64,000 nucleotides of DNA from contig NZ_LMPS01000008.1 in assembly GCF_001424405.1 (NCBI RefSeq), forward strand, positions 62,330-126,329. The letters run 5' to 3'. This stretch comes from Dyadobacter sp. Leaf189. GTDB lineage: Bacteria > Bacteroidota > Bacteroidia > Cytophagales > Spirosomataceae. The notes beneath the pieces were generated by a model, which worked only from the letters and a program-made list of their open reading frames with translations, was not told where the DNA came from and ran no database searches. A program made the translations under genes and the position numbers. Below are positions 43,648 to 53,578 of this stretch, piece after piece (within the stretch, counting starts at the first letter, position 1; the number at the start of each line of letters is the position of its first letter).

Positions 43648-46447
43648 TATTCATCGTTGTCCCGATCCTGAATACGGTGTGTTTGTATTTGAAGCCTTCG
43701 AAACTGTTTACGACCTCCAAGCGGAAGGGGAAGCGGATCCCTACGTCCAGGCCGTAGCCGAGTTCGGCGTAGTTGTCGGAAGTGGGCGTGGCGAGGTAAT
43801 GTAGCATGAAGTTTTCCTTGATCCCCATGATACGGAACCAGGAAATTTGGGTCAGCAGAAACTTGCGGAATTCGGCCAGCACATGCGCCTCTGCAAACTT
43901 GTCAGAAGTGGAGTAACGGTAGTAGTCCAGCATCCGGAATGTACTCACAGGATCGCCAAACTGGAAGAAAAACCGGTTACCGGCGAAATGCTGATAATCC
44001 GGGAACTGCAATGAATCACTATTCAGAAATGTACCCACGGCGAATTTATAGCGCAGCTTGCTCCTCACGCCGGTGTCAAATCCGTGCTGAATGCCAATTT
44101 GAATAAAATCATAGTTCACATCGCTGCTAAAAATACCGCTGAAACCTTTCCGGTAGTTTACCGACAAAATCGGTGAATCATCGTCGTAAAAGGAAGTTTT
44201 ACCTCCCTTGATCCGGTACTTCTGCCAGGGCTTGTACGAAGCAGAAACCCCGAGGGTAAATGCCTGGTGCGGCGTCATTTCATAAGATTCTGTTTTTGAA
44301 TCAGTCGCATTCTCCTCATTGAACGGGATATTGGAAGTAAATGCACGATTTTTCCAGTCGATCCAGCTATAAGGATTCATATCCCTCACATTGCTTAACG
44401 GTTTACGGTCTGCAAATTCAATGTTCGCCTTCAACTCGAAATGCTCATTCTCACGATCCGTTTTAAAGTCGAGCCGCACGAAGTTTTTCTCATATATCTT
44501 GATGAAATTCCTTTCCAGAAACAGCGTAGTGAATGTATTCAGCAGCGGATGCATTGGATTATCGCCATTGAACTGCGCTACCGTTTGTCCGCCCGAAAGG
44601 TTGATCGTAGTGCGCTTCCGGGTGTAGTCAACACCGCCAAACAGCATTAACTTTTGCCGGGCAAATGAATAGCGTGTAAGTGCATTGAAAGTCAGCTGCT
44701 GCCCCGGACGTCCCGTCGTTTTCTTCGAAGAACCATTCGAATTCACCTCGCCTTTGCTCTTCTTTTCACCACCAAAATAATAATGAAGCTTAAAGCCACC
44801 GCCATTGAGGGCCAGTCCCTCTACGGTATTCACCTGCGCTCCGAAAATCGGACTTACATATTGCAGGTTCAATGGGCTCTCTTTACCCAGCTGCCAGCTG
44901 GTACCTGTAAAAATGTTGCCTATAATGCCAGATACCCCTTTTCCCTTGGTGTTGTTATCATTATTGTTCTTAGTGGAATCCGAATTCGTGTTCTTTGAAC
45001 CTTTCTCCGCGGGTTTATTTTCCTGAACCACGATAATGCTGTCCAGCCTTGTGTAGCTTTTTACCTCGGCAGTAGTAAGCGGCACAGTCCTGATCGAGTC
45101 CCAGAATGCCATTGAACGGCGGGCGGCCATTGAATCCACTTCGGTGGAATCTTTCCGGGTAAGGTTCATATCGATATCCTCCCCTTTTTCCTGCTTGGCT
45201 TTCAAGTCCTGCTTTTCATACTCCTTCATGAGCTTGCGAAGGTTTTTGGCAGAAAATTCCTTTTGCTTGCTGACTACCTCTTCCAGTTTCTGGCTTTTGA
45301 TCTCGCGATTGCTCAGCTTTACCTTCTTAGCTTCTTCTTTCTCCTTTTTACCGTCTACCACCACGATATCCGGACGGAAGGTCGGGTTGATTTTAACATT
45401 GCTGAAAGACTGGGAAATCACGAAGTCGCCTTTCCCTTTCAGCCCGTAAATACCTCCATGAATATGAAACTGCTGATTTACAGGCATCCAAACATCTTGT
45501 ATCGGACTATATACCTGCTTGATATCAATGGTAAAGCCGGTATTTACAGTTTGCAGGTCCAGACTGTAAATGCTCCATTCATTTTCAATAATCTGGATCG
45601 TACCGCGGTAAACACCTTCTCCCCAAGAGCGCGGCGTAACCTTTATTTTGTTTACCTCAATGCCGTTTTCACGAAATGAACCCTGGTATTCAAATTTGTA
45701 ATAGGCAAATGCGCGGGGCGACAGCGGGGAGACCGCTTTTACAACTTCCGGCTGATAAAAGCTCGCGAGCAAGTATGCATTCGGATTGGCGAAGTCCTTG
45801 TCCTGGCTGTTTCTCGAAGCAATTACTTTTTGTTTGTAAGAGTTTGGCTGTTTGAAGGTTACAATAGAAACACTCTCATTCAGGATCGGAACTCCTTTTT
45901 TGAAGTTTGTTTCATTCTCTATCTCCTTCAATTCCTTTTTATACAAAAACTCCATCGGCAGATCAGTGATCACGACGGACGATTTGGAGTAGGCTTTGGC
46001 CGTATAACTATCCACCTGCAACAAATGGTAGCGGCTTTTTGCGATGGCGCGGCGCATGATCGTGTAGGCAGGATCTTCTCCTTTGCTGCCGATCCTGACC
46101 TCTCCGAGATTGAGCGCCTGTTCTTCCATCGTCACGTCGAAAGTCTGCACTCCGCTCTCTATCGTCACCGGCTTCATCCCCGTTTTAAATCCCAGGTACT
46201 GAAAAATCACTTCATAATAACCCGGTTTGAGATCAAGCTGGTACCTGCCTTCTTCATTGGAAATGGTGCTGATGTTGGTACCCTTGACCAATATCCCCGC
46301 AAACGGAAGCGGCTCTCCGTTTTTATTCTTGATGATACCTTTGATGCCGACCGGCGTACCGACGCCCGGCGAAGGAGTGGTTTGCGCAACAGCCAGACCG
46401 GCTGCGAAAATGATCAGGAAAAAGCTGATGAAGTAGTGTTTGAGCAT
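43628..46447 (-). CDS. DUF5686 outer-membrane protein with carboxypeptidase-like domain
   Basis: A 939-residue secreted protein (signal peptide to AAGLAVAQ). Residues about 28-110 form a carboxypeptidase-regulatory-like domain (GIIKNKNGEPLPFAGILVKG, SNEEGRYQLDLKPGYYEVIF). A long DUF5686 region follows with a charged, Lys/Glu-rich middle part near residues 370-470, then a beta-rich C-terminal barrel-like portion that ends in FRIGTTMNINIGRN. The family is common in Bacteroidota outer membranes; its function is unknown. A low-complexity Asn/Lys segment (NNDNNTKGKG) interrupts it. Confidence 0.87.
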   Translation of the reverse strand: MLKHYFISFFLIIFAAGLAVAQTTPSPGVGTPVGIKGIIKNKNGEPLPFAGILVKGTNISTISNEEGRYQLDLKPGYYEVIFQYLGFKTGMKPVTIESGVQTFDVTMEEQALNLGEVRIGSKGEDPAYTIMRRAIAKSRYHLLQVDSYTAKAYSKSSVVITDLPMEFLYKKELKEIENETNFKKGVPILNESVSIVTFKQPNSYKQKVIASRNSQDKDFANPNAYLLASFYQPEVVKAVSPLSPRAFAYYKFEYQGSFRENGIEVNKIKVTPRSWGEGVYRGTIQIIENEWSIYSLDLQTVNTGFTIDIKQVYSPIQDVWMPVNQQFHIHGGIYGLKGKGDFVISQSFSNVKINPTFRPDIVVVDGKKEKEEAKKVKLSNREIKSQKLEEVVSKQKEFSAKNLRKLMKEYEKQDLKAKQEKGEDIDMNLTRKDSTEVDSMAARRSMAFWDSIRTVPLTTAEVKSYTRLDSIIVVQENKPAEKGSKNTNSDSTKNNNDNNTKGKGVSGIIGNIFTGTSWQLGKESPLNLQYVSPIFGAQVNTVEGLALNGGGFKLHYYFGGEKKSKGEVNSNGSSKKTTGRPGQQLTFNALTRYSFARQKLMLFGGVDYTRKRTTINLSGGQTVAQFNGDNPMHPLLNTFTTLFLERNFIKIYEKNFVRLDFKTDRENEHFELKANIEFADRKPLSNVRDMNPYSWIDWKNRAFTSNIPFNEENATDSKTESYEMTPHQAFTLGVSASYKPWQKYRIKGGKTSFYDDDSPILSVNYRKGFSGIFSSDVNYDFIQIGIQHGFDTGVRSKLRYKFAVGTFLNSDSLQFPDYQHFAGNRFFFQFGDPVSTFRMLDYYRYSTSDKFAEAHVLAEFRKFLLTQISWFRIMGIKENFMLHYLATPTSDNYAELGYGLDVGIRFPFRLEVVNSFEGFKYKHTVFRIGTTMNINIGRN

Positions 46448-46543
46448 AAATGCGTCCGGTGGTGAGTAAACTGCTTTTAAAAGACAGATGCATTTAAATA
46501 TAATCCGGTTGCATTAATAAAGATTAAACAATTTTAACTTCTG

Positions 46544-48460
46544 TCAGATATCGGCAAACTCCCAGGCACTCTGGTACGCGTCAAGTGCCTCAGCGTAAGC
46601 AATGAAGTCGGTATAAAATGGCAGTACGGAAAGCGTCGCACTGTCGCCGATTACCACCAGTTTTTTTCTGGCCCTTGTCATCGCTACATTCATCCGCCGG
46701 ATATCAGCCAAAAATCCGATTTCCCCTTCCGCATTGCTCCGCGTCATACTGATATACACCACATCGCGCTCCTGACCCTGGAAACTGTCAATTGTATTTA
46801 CCGCAATCCTGGCGAGATAATCGTTGGAAAAACCTGCGTGTTGTAGCTGTTCTTTCAAAATGTTGATCTGCTCTTTATAAGGGGAGATGATCGCAATCGT
46901 GGGGAATTCTGCCGGAGCGAGGGGTTTTGCTTTTGAAAGCGCTTCAATCAGCTGCCCCAGATGTTTGAAAAGAAATGCGCCTTCTTCGGGATTGGTGGAA
47001 CTGGTACCTTGCAATTTTTCGTCAAATCCGCAGCCGGCAGTATCAATGAATGCGAGCGGCATATCTCCCTCGAAAAGTGTCCGGTTGGCTACGGATGCAT
47101 GCGCTTTCAGTTTGTTTTGGTAAAATGTTTTGGAAGAAAAACCCATAATGGATTCATTCATCCGGTATTGTTCTTCCAGCAGCACCACAGCGTCCGGATG
47201 AAGTGCCACTGACTTTTCCAGCAATGTGGTGCTCAGCCCATTCCGTGCTGCTTCCGCTGATTTAATGGTAGGTGGCAATTGTAAATGATCGCCCGCCAAC
47301 ACCAGCTTTTCAGCTTTAAGGATCGGGATCCAGCAAGCCGGTTCAAGCGCCTGTCCCGCTTCGTCGATGACCACGGTATGGTAACTCAGTCCTCTGACGG
47401 TGTAATGATTTGCGCCGACCAGCGTGGCAGTAACTACCTGTGTTTTGCTCAGCAGATCATCAGTAACATACTGTTCAATGCTCGCAACTTCCTTCATGAT
47501 TTTGTGCGCCTCGTCAAAAAGCGCTTTTCGCTGGTCACGTTCTGCTTTTCCAAACTGACGCTTGTATTTATGCGCCATGTTTTTGTACTCGCCCGCCTGC
47601 TTTTTAAGCGTTTTTATATCTTTGATCCGGCTGTGCGCCGCCATTTTGCTATCGAGCGTAAGTGACATCAGCCGCTCCGAAACGCGTACCGGATTCCCCA
47701 CGCGCAGCACTTCCATTCCTTCTTCGCTCAGTTTTTCACTTAATAGGTCCACCGCAGTATTGCTCGGCGCTACCACAAGTATCTGCTTGCGATCTTTCAG
47801 GTACATTGCCTTGATAGCCTGCACCAATGTGGTTGTTTTGCCCGTACCCGGAGGTCCGTGCACGATTGCCAGCTCGTTGGCCGAAAGGATCTTGTTTACT
47901 GCTTCGTTTTGGGAGGTATTTAGTTTGGGTATCTCTGTAGCAAGGTAATTTTGGTTAAAAGAAGCCGGTTTTCCACCTGTCAAAACCTCAATCAGCTGTG
48001 CATCTTTTCCACTGTCCAGACGTGCGGCCGCTGCTTTCAATGCATTTTGCATTTCGTCATAACTGTTGTCATCAAACAACAGATCGATCCCCAGCTTTCC
48101 GTCGCGCGACCAGTCCGGCAGCTCGTCGGTTTTCAACGTGATTTTCAAACGATTACCACTTTGGTGTGAAATAATGCCTTCTACCCTGTCCTTCTTAGGT
48201 TCGTGGTTGCTGAACAATACAGCGGGCATTCCAAAGCGGAGCTGGTGCGGCAAGTCCTGGTGCGTCGTGCGCTCCACTTCCACAGTAAGGTAATCACCGC
48301 GGCTCATTTCGTTGCCGCGTATCGCGATCGGGTACCAGGCAAGTCCGTTGGCGCGCCGCTCCGACACCGACGCCATTTCAGTTTGCCGGATGTAAGCTTG
48401 CTTATCTTCCTCCCGCTCAACTTTTAGTAAGTCAAGCAATATTTTGAAATATTCACTCAT
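46544..48460 (-). CDS. SF1 superfamily DNA/RNA helicase, IGHMBP2-like
   Basis: A 638-residue helicase of the Upf1/IGHMBP2-like SF1B group. A beta domain (residues about 40-130) precedes motif I (GPPGTGKTTTL, around residue 205), motif Ia (VVAPSNTAVDLL), motif II (VVIDEAGQALEP), motif III (LVLAGDHLQLPPT), motif IV (LEEQYRMNESI), motif V (NTIDSFQGQERDVVYIS) and motif VI (NVAMTRARKKLVVIGD). It would unwind nucleic acid 5'-3' in the cytosol. Role in the host is unknown. The exporter gene begins after it is complete, on the same strand and 62 bases upstream in transcription order. Confidence 0.93.
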   Translation of the reverse strand: MSEYFKILLDLLKVEREEDKQAYIRQTEMASVSERRANGLAWYPIAIRGNEMSRGDYLTVEVERTTHQDLPHQLRFGMPAVLFSNHEPKKDRVEGIISHQSGNRLKITLKTDELPDWSRDGKLGIDLLFDDNSYDEMQNALKAAAARLDSGKDAQLIEVLTGGKPASFNQNYLATEIPKLNTSQNEAVNKILSANELAIVHGPPGTGKTTTLVQAIKAMYLKDRKQILVVAPSNTAVDLLSEKLSEEGMEVLRVGNPVRVSERLMSLTLDSKMAAHSRIKDIKTLKKQAGEYKNMAHKYKRQFGKAERDQRKALFDEAHKIMKEVASIEQYVTDDLLSKTQVVTATLVGANHYTVRGLSYHTVVIDEAGQALEPACWIPILKAEKLVLAGDHLQLPPTIKSAEAARNGLSTTLLEKSVALHPDAVVLLEEQYRMNESIMGFSSKTFYQNKLKAHASVANRTLFEGDMPLAFIDTAGCGFDEKLQGTSSTNPEEGAFLFKHLGQLIEALSKAKPLAPAEFPTIAIISPYKEQINILKEQLQHAGFSNDYLARIAVNTIDSFQGQERDVVYISMTRSNAEGEIGFLADIRRMNVAMTRARKKLVVIGDSATLSVLPFYTDFIAYAEALDAYQSAWEFADI

Positions 48461-48522
48461 ATTTTTTTAGAAAATCTCAACCAAGCCTTCCTCCACTTCC
48501 ATCCTCCCCTTACTCCCCGAAT

Positions 48523-49752
48523 TTAATGCATTATCCCCGCATCCGCCCCTTCACTTACTTCGACTTTCTCGGTGATAAACCGTCTGCCGATCAGTAAAAT
48601 AATGAGAGCTGCCGACGCAGAACAAGCCATTGCAGCTACCATCGGGATAATGGAGGGTACTTCAAACATGCTGATCGCTATGGAAATCAATGTTCCCATT
48701 CCCATCTGAAAAGCGCCCATTAAAGCAGAAGCACTACCTGCATTCTTGGTAAATGGCGCGAGTGAAAGCGCTGCCGCATTTGGGAACGTATAACCCACAC
48801 AACAAAGGAAGAAGAAAAGAAAAACGAGTGTAGATGCAAGGGTGAGCAACCCGTTTAATGCGGCCACCAGGAATGTTATCCCGATAATCACCTGGCAGAT
48901 CAATGCCGCATTTACCACCTGCTCACTGCTGAACCGCCGAAGGAAAAACGTATTCAGCTGACTGGAACCAATAAATCCGATTGACAGGAATGCAAAAATC
49001 CACCCGTACACTTTTTCGTCCGTGTGGAAAACTTCCATGAAAACAATGGGCGACCCGGATACATAGGCGAACAACCCCGAGAATGCAACTGCGCCTGTGA
49101 TCGAGTAAGTGTAAAACTGTGGCTCCCGGATCACCGCAAGAAAATTCCGCAGAATGGGTTTCGGTTTCAGCGAAAGTGTTTTGTCGGGCTGGTAACTGTC
49201 GGGCAGCCAGATAGCCGTCGCGATCAGGATCGCCACGCCCATTCCGGTCAGGATCAGAAACACAGCGTGCCAGCCGAAAACCGCTGTGACATAACCGCCC
49301 AACGTAGGCGCAATCATAGGTGAAACACCCACAACGAGCAACAACAGGGAGAATACCTTGGCATTTTCACTCACCGGGAAAAGGTCGCGCACCATTGCCA
49401 CGGAGGCAACAGATGCTGCACAGCTACCGATCGCCTGCACAACCCGGAACAGGATCAGCCCGTCGATACTGGTTGTAAATGCGCAACCAATGGAAGCGAG
49501 CACGTAAATGACCAAACCGATAAAAAGGGGCTTTTTCCTGCCGAAACGATCCAGTAACGGGCCATAAAGAAGCTGCCCCAGTGAGATACCGACAAAGAAA
49601 CCCGACAATGAAAGCGAGACTTTTGCGGCTGTGGTATGAAGATCTTTGGCAATGGCGGGAAAACCCGGCAGATACATATCGATCGAAAACGGACCGAGTG
49701 CGGTGAGACTTCCCAGGATTAAAATCAGGAAGAAGTATGTCTTTTTTGGCAT
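48523..49752 (-). CDS. Bcr/CflA-family MFS drug exporter
   Basis: A 409-residue, 12-helix major facilitator. LGSLTALGPFSIDMYLPGFPAIAKDL cut here to ALGPFSIDMYLPGFPAI, the motif A segment LYGPLLDRFGRKKPLFIGL, and RVVQAIGSCAASVASVAMVRD mark the Bcr/CflA group, which exports bicyclomycin, chloramphenicol or sulphonamides. The true substrate is unknown. It is followed by a C/T-rich gap and the helicase gene. Upstream lies a minus-strand terminator that separates it from the two tiny genes. Confidence 0.9.
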   Translation of the reverse strand: MPKKTYFFLILILGSLTALGPFSIDMYLPGFPAIAKDLHTTAAKVSLSLSGFFVGISLGQLLYGPLLDRFGRKKPLFIGLVIYVLASIGCAFTTSIDGLILFRVVQAIGSCAASVASVAMVRDLFPVSENAKVFSLLLLVVGVSPMIAPTLGGYVTAVFGWHAVFLILTGMGVAILIATAIWLPDSYQPDKTLSLKPKPILRNFLAVIREPQFYTYSITGAVAFSGLFAYVSGSPIVFMEVFHTDEKVYGWIFAFLSIGFIGSSQLNTFFLRRFSSEQVVNAALICQVIIGITFLVAALNGLLTLASTLVFLFFFLCCVGYTFPNAAALSLAPFTKNAGSASALMGAFQMGMGTLISIAISMFEVPSIIPMVAAMACSASAALIILLIGRRFITEKVEVSEGADAGIMH

Positions 49753-49833
49753 TTGAACTTTGTGGTGTAGCTACCATGTAACGTGAGGAAATGCGCGACG
49801 GTTCGGGAAAGCGGCGCATTTGACACAAAAAAT

Positions 49834-49862
49834 AAGAGGCCCCGGTTTCCCCGAAGCCTCTT
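49834..49862 (-). terminator. Terminator after the two small genes
   Basis: Arms AAGAGGC (49834-49840) and GCCTCTT (49856-49862), with an inner CGG/CCG pair, form a hairpin. On the minus strand it is followed by ATTTTTT. It lies 27 bases after the stop of the 64-residue gene, before the exporter. Confidence 0.75.
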
Positions 49863-49889
49863 CTCCTTTTCCATGACAATAGATTAATA

Positions 49890-50084
49890 TTATGCTGCGA
49901 CCCAGTTTAACTTCTGATAAACCTCCCGCTGGCTTTCACTTACGGCGTAAGGGACTTTGTTTTTCAGATAAATAATACAACCCTGATCTTTCTCAATAGG
50001 TGCTATTTCAACTACGTCGTCTTTGTGGATAATGATATCAATGAGCTGTTGCCCTAATAATTTAAATGTACCTGACTGTACCAT
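49890..50084 (-). CDS. 64-residue protein of unknown function
   Basis: A small, slightly acidic protein (MVQSGTFKLLGQQLIDIIIH...). It has no signal peptide or membrane helix. Alternating hydrophobic residues suggest a beta sheet with one helix (SESQREVYQKLNWVAA). I recognise no family. It is 23 bases downstream of the 70-residue gene on the same strand and is followed by a good terminator, so the two look like a two-gene operon. The conserved spacing and terminator make a real gene likely. Confidence 0.6.
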   Translation of the reverse strand: MVQSGTFKLLGQQLIDIIIHKDDVVEIAPIEKDQGCIIYLKNKVPYAVSESQREVYQKLNWVAA

Positions 50085-50107
50085 GTTCTAAAATCGAAAT
50101 TAAATCT

Positions 50108-50320
50108 TTACGCAACTCCATTTGAAGAGCCCGCTGCCTTCGTGTACACCAGAAAGTAATCTTTCGAAATCGGGAAATAATCCAGATCGTTTCTGTTGCT
50201 CGACTGCAGGAATTCAGCTATTTGCTGATGAGCATCTTTCTCAGTATTGGCACCTGTTACTGTAAGTACTGCGCCTGGTTTTAGTGTGTCAATTGCGGTG
50301 TTACCTAGTGAAGCTACCAT
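50108..50320 (-). CDS. 70-residue protein of unknown function
   Basis: I start at ATG 50320 (MVASLGNTAIDTLKPGAVLTV), because the 31-residue extension upstream (MQVSVWHSWHTSLNN...) looks non-coding and lies in a promoter-rich stretch. The protein has no signal peptide. The pattern of TLKPGAVLTVTGANTEKDAHQQIAEFL suggests a small alpha/beta sandwich. No family is recognised. It precedes the 64-residue gene, and the pair may be expressed together. Confidence 0.55.
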   Translation of the reverse strand: MVASLGNTAIDTLKPGAVLTVTGANTEKDAHQQIAEFLQSSNRNDLDYFPISKDYFLVYTKAAGSSNGVA

Positions 50321-50706
50321 ATTGATTTTTAGTTGGAGTTGTCTATTGTTTGAAACTGTTTTGCAAGAGTTATTTAAAGAAGTGTGCCAGCTGTGCCAAA
50401 CTGAAACCTGCACCCATGCTCCACAGGAGCAGTTTTAACCTTACAGCAAGAAGAAAATAGTAATAAATAATTGTAATTAAGCACTTTACACCGAAGCAAA
50501 GAATAATTATAATTTTCTCAAAAAAAGTGTAAAATAGCTCCCGGTTGTAGCGAAAACCGTGGAATCAGTCACAGCTTTTCGTTACAGAATGCGCTACGCT
50601 TTGTCTATAAAAGATGGGAGTTCATCCTGCAACTTCTGCACTTCGGTAACCTCCTTTTCGCAGCCGTTTTTCCAATGCGCAACTTTGGTCAAAACAAAGC
50701 GCAAAA
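50321..50706. other. Divergent intergenic region
   Basis: A 386-base gap between the small genes (minus) and the TonB receptor (plus). It contains a direct repeat TGTGCCA (50383-50389 and 50392-50398) and a hairpin TGCTCC/GGAGCA with a 3-base ACA loop (50418-50432). No perfect TAnnTTTG was found for either strand. No gene is supported. Confidence 0.5.
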
Positions 50707-52869
50707 ATGAAAAGCTGCCTCACTTTCCTCCTACTTATAACCGCACTCCGGCTCACGGCACAAACGCTGGTTTCCGGCAAGATCACAGATACAAAAGGCG
50801 TATCAATTCCCGGTGTCAATGTTGTTTTAAAAGGAACTTACGACGGAACTTCTTCTGATAATGAGGGCAATTTCTCTTTTTCCACAGACGAATCCGGCGC
50901 ACAGGTACTGAGCGTGCAGGCACTCGGGTTTAAAACACAGGAGATCAAAATCGAATGCAACGGACAGCCTGTTCAAAAGTCGGTTGCATTGGCAGAAAGT
51001 ATCAACCAGCTCACTGCGGTAACCATCACAGCGGGCGCAATGGAAGCAAGCGACCAGAAGAAATCGGTTGTACTCAAACCCATCGATATCGTAACTACGT
51101 CGGGTGCAATGGGCGATATCACAGCCGCATTGCTGACTTTGCCCGGAACCTCCACAGTGGGGAACGATGGCCGGTTATTTGTCAGGGGCGGCGATGCGTC
51201 GGAGACTTCCATTTTCATTGACGGGTTGCAGGTAGGTAATGCGTTTGGCAGTACTGCGTCCAATGTACCCACCAGGACGCGTTTCAGTCCCAATCTTTTT
51301 AAAGGATCGTTTTTCAGTACCGGCGGCTACTCCGCTGAGTACGGACAGGCGCTTTCTTCTGCCCTCGCATTGAATACACTCGACCTTCCATTGCGGAACC
51401 AGGGCGATATCAGTATCATGTCGCTCGGCGGCGGGTACACACAAACTTTGGTAGGCAAGCAAAATGCATTAACAGCCTCGGCTAACTACTATAACCTGGC
51501 GCCCTATCAATCGCTGGTGCGGCAAAATTTTGATTGGGAAAAAAGTCCGTCCAGCTGGGATTCTGAAATTTCACTCAGACAGAAATGGGGAGATGCGGCA
51601 AAAGGCACTTCCGGATTTGTGAAAGCCTATTTCCACACAGAAGGAAGCCAAATGGTGATCTGGCAACCGATACCAGGCAGCGACAGTCGCGGCGATCGCG
51701 TGCAGCTGCACAACCGCTACTCCTACGGGAATTTGTCTTTCAAACATTCCATTGAAAACGGCTGGTTATTCTACGGAGGCGTTGCCTACTCTCATAACCG
51801 TGATGCATTGAAGATCAATCTGGATCCGATACGCCAGGTCAATCAGATAACCCACTCCAAAATAGTGGCAGTAAAGGATTTCTCTCCGCAGTTTTCATTG
51901 AAGAATGGTTTGGAATGGTATATCAAAAGCTATTCGGAAGCATTGCCGGCTGAAAACCGGAAGAGAAGTTATACTGATCAGCAGTTCAATCATTTTGTGG
52001 AAGCTACTTACTATTTCAGCAATCGCCTGATCATGGTAGGCGGACTGAGAAGCGGTTACAGCTCCGAGGCCGGACAAGCCTGGTTTACACCACGTTTCTC
52101 GGTTGCTTATAAAGCAGGGCAGGGGCAGTTTTCCATTGCAGCGGGCGAGTTTAAGCAGTTACCCGAGGAAAAATACCGCGTGCGCCAAATAGACTTAAAA
52201 AACAGTGCGGCGACCCATTACATTCTCAACTACTTCATTGTGAACAATAACAGAACCTTCCGCGCGGAAGCTTTTCACAAAACCTATAATAACCTGGTTA
52301 CTTTCCAGGGTACCGCGGCAGATCCGCAGCAGATCGGGCAAAATGGCTCCGGGTACGCAAGAGGCGCCGACTTTTTCTACCGCGATCGGAAGAGCATCAA
52401 GGGGACAGACTTCTGGATCACATACAGCTTTGTAGACAGTAGGAGGAAATTTGCTGCTTACGAAACGCGCGTGCAACCCTCATTTGCGCCCAAACACAAT
52501 GGATCGGTCGTAGTTAAACACTTTGTAGGTGCATTGAAGTCACAGCTTGGCAGCTCGTGGTCGTGGAACAGCGGCTACCCTTTTGATAACCCAAACCTGC
52601 CCGGCGAAATGCAGCAGAAAACGCGCGGGTACAGCGACCTGAGCCTGAGCTGGAGTTACCTGCCCCGCCCCAATATGATCATCCACTTCGCCTGCTCTAA
52701 TGTACTCGGCCGCCAGAATGTATTCGGCTACCGGTATGCGGCTTCACCTGACGAAACCGGCGCATTCGCCAGTTTGCCGATTGGGCAGGGTGCAAAGAGA
52801 ATGGCCTTCGTCGGATTGTTCATAACCCTTTCGAAAGACAAAAGTGCCAATCAGTTAAACAATCTATAA
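50707..52869 (+). CDS. TonB-dependent receptor with carboxypeptidase-like domain
   Basis: A 720-residue receptor. The signal peptide ends near LTAQ. The carboxypeptidase-like domain (VSGKITDTKGVSIPGVNVVL) is followed by the plug (DIVTTSGAMGDITAALLTLPG, DGRLFVRGGDASETSIFIDG) and a barrel with the final aromatic segment (MAFVGLFITLSKD). Compared with SusC it lacks the SusC-specific VVVVGYG signature and is shorter, so it is a classic CirA/FhuE-like type. It leads an operon with a helical-repeat protein and a LytS/LytTR two-component pair. Its substrate may therefore be linked to that sensing system. Confidence 0.9.
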   Translation: MKSCLTFLLLITALRLTAQTLVSGKITDTKGVSIPGVNVVLKGTYDGTSSDNEGNFSFSTDESGAQVLSVQALGFKTQEIKIECNGQPVQKSVALAESINQLTAVTITAGAMEASDQKKSVVLKPIDIVTTSGAMGDITAALLTLPGTSTVGNDGRLFVRGGDASETSIFIDGLQVGNAFGSTASNVPTRTRFSPNLFKGSFFSTGGYSAEYGQALSSALALNTLDLPLRNQGDISIMSLGGGYTQTLVGKQNALTASANYYNLAPYQSLVRQNFDWEKSPSSWDSEISLRQKWGDAAKGTSGFVKAYFHTEGSQMVIWQPIPGSDSRGDRVQLHNRYSYGNLSFKHSIENGWLFYGGVAYSHNRDALKINLDPIRQVNQITHSKIVAVKDFSPQFSLKNGLEWYIKSYSEALPAENRKRSYTDQQFNHFVEATYYFSNRLIMVGGLRSGYSSEAGQAWFTPRFSVAYKAGQGQFSIAAGEFKQLPEEKYRVRQIDLKNSAATHYILNYFIVNNNRTFRAEAFHKTYNNLVTFQGTAADPQQIGQNGSGYARGADFFYRDRKSIKGTDFWITYSFVDSRRKFAAYETRVQPSFAPKHNGSVVVKHFVGALKSQLGSSWSWNSGYPFDNPNLPGEMQQKTRGYSDLSLSWSYLPRPNMIIHFACSNVLGRQNVFGYRYAASPDETGAFASLPIGQGAKRMAFVGLFITLSKDKSANQLNNL

Positions 52870-52891
52870 TCAACCTTTTAAAACTGAATTC

Positions 52892-53545
52892 ATGAAAAAG
52901 CTATCGCTGTTGCTCGCAATGTTATTGTTTGTTTTCTCCGCCGCCAATGCACAGGAAACGCCTTATCAGAAAGCAATGAAAAAAGAAATCGGTAAGTCAA
53001 TGGAAGCCGACTCGCTGCCGCAATTGCAGGAAGCGGCCAATGCATTTGCCCGCATTGCAGCACTGAATCCCAAAGAATGGCAGCCCTATTACTACCAGGC
53101 GCTCGCCTACACTTACCAGGGATTGACCAACAGCCTGCCGCTCGACAAGAAAGATGCGGCACTGGCGCAGGCCGGGGAATTGGCAAAAAAAGCAGAAGCT
53201 ATTTCTTCAAATAATGCTGAAATTGTGACTTTACAAGGCTTCATGACAATGGCCAGCCTGAGCGCCGATCCTGCAAGCCGCGGACAAACTTTATCTGCGC
53301 AGGTTTTGCAGAGTTTTGGAAAAGCACTTTCAATCGACAATCAAAATCCGCGTGCACTGATATTAATGGCGCAAATGGAAGCGGGAATGGCGAAGTTCTT
53401 TGGATCTGGGCCGGAAAAAGCGTGCGGGCTGGCAAAACAAAGTGTGGCCGCATTTGAAAAACAGGATGAAGAATTGCTGAAAGCCACATTGATGCCTTAT
53501 TGGGGCAAAAAACTGGCAGAGCGCATGAGCAAAGATTGTCAGTAA
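52892..53545 (+). CDS. Secreted TPR-like repeat protein
   Basis: A 217-residue exported protein (signal peptide MKKLSLLLAMLLFVFSAANA). The mature region is all helical with repeated A-x-x-x-G and [LF]-x-x-A-L spacing, as in tetratricopeptide repeats (LPQLQEAANAFARIAALNPKEWQPYYYQALAYTYQGL cut to ANAFARIAALNPKEWQPYYY). It would serve as a periplasmic protein-interaction scaffold. It is 22 bases after the receptor and 33 bases before the kinase gene, so it is probably part of the same operon. Confidence 0.78.
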   Translation: MKKLSLLLAMLLFVFSAANAQETPYQKAMKKEIGKSMEADSLPQLQEAANAFARIAALNPKEWQPYYYQALAYTYQGLTNSLPLDKKDAALAQAGELAKKAEAISSNNAEIVTLQGFMTMASLSADPASRGQTLSAQVLQSFGKALSIDNQNPRALILMAQMEAGMAKFFGSGPEKACGLAKQSVAAFEKQDEELLKATLMPYWGKKLAERMSKDCQ

Positions 53546-53578
53546 CAAAGTTTGCATTAAATTATAAACAGCGAGTAA

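Noticed and set aside
50383..50398. TGGCAC-like sequence on the minus strand as a sigma-54 promoter
   Set aside because: The second half-site does not give the needed TTGC at the right spacing; it is better described as a TGTGCCA direct repeat.
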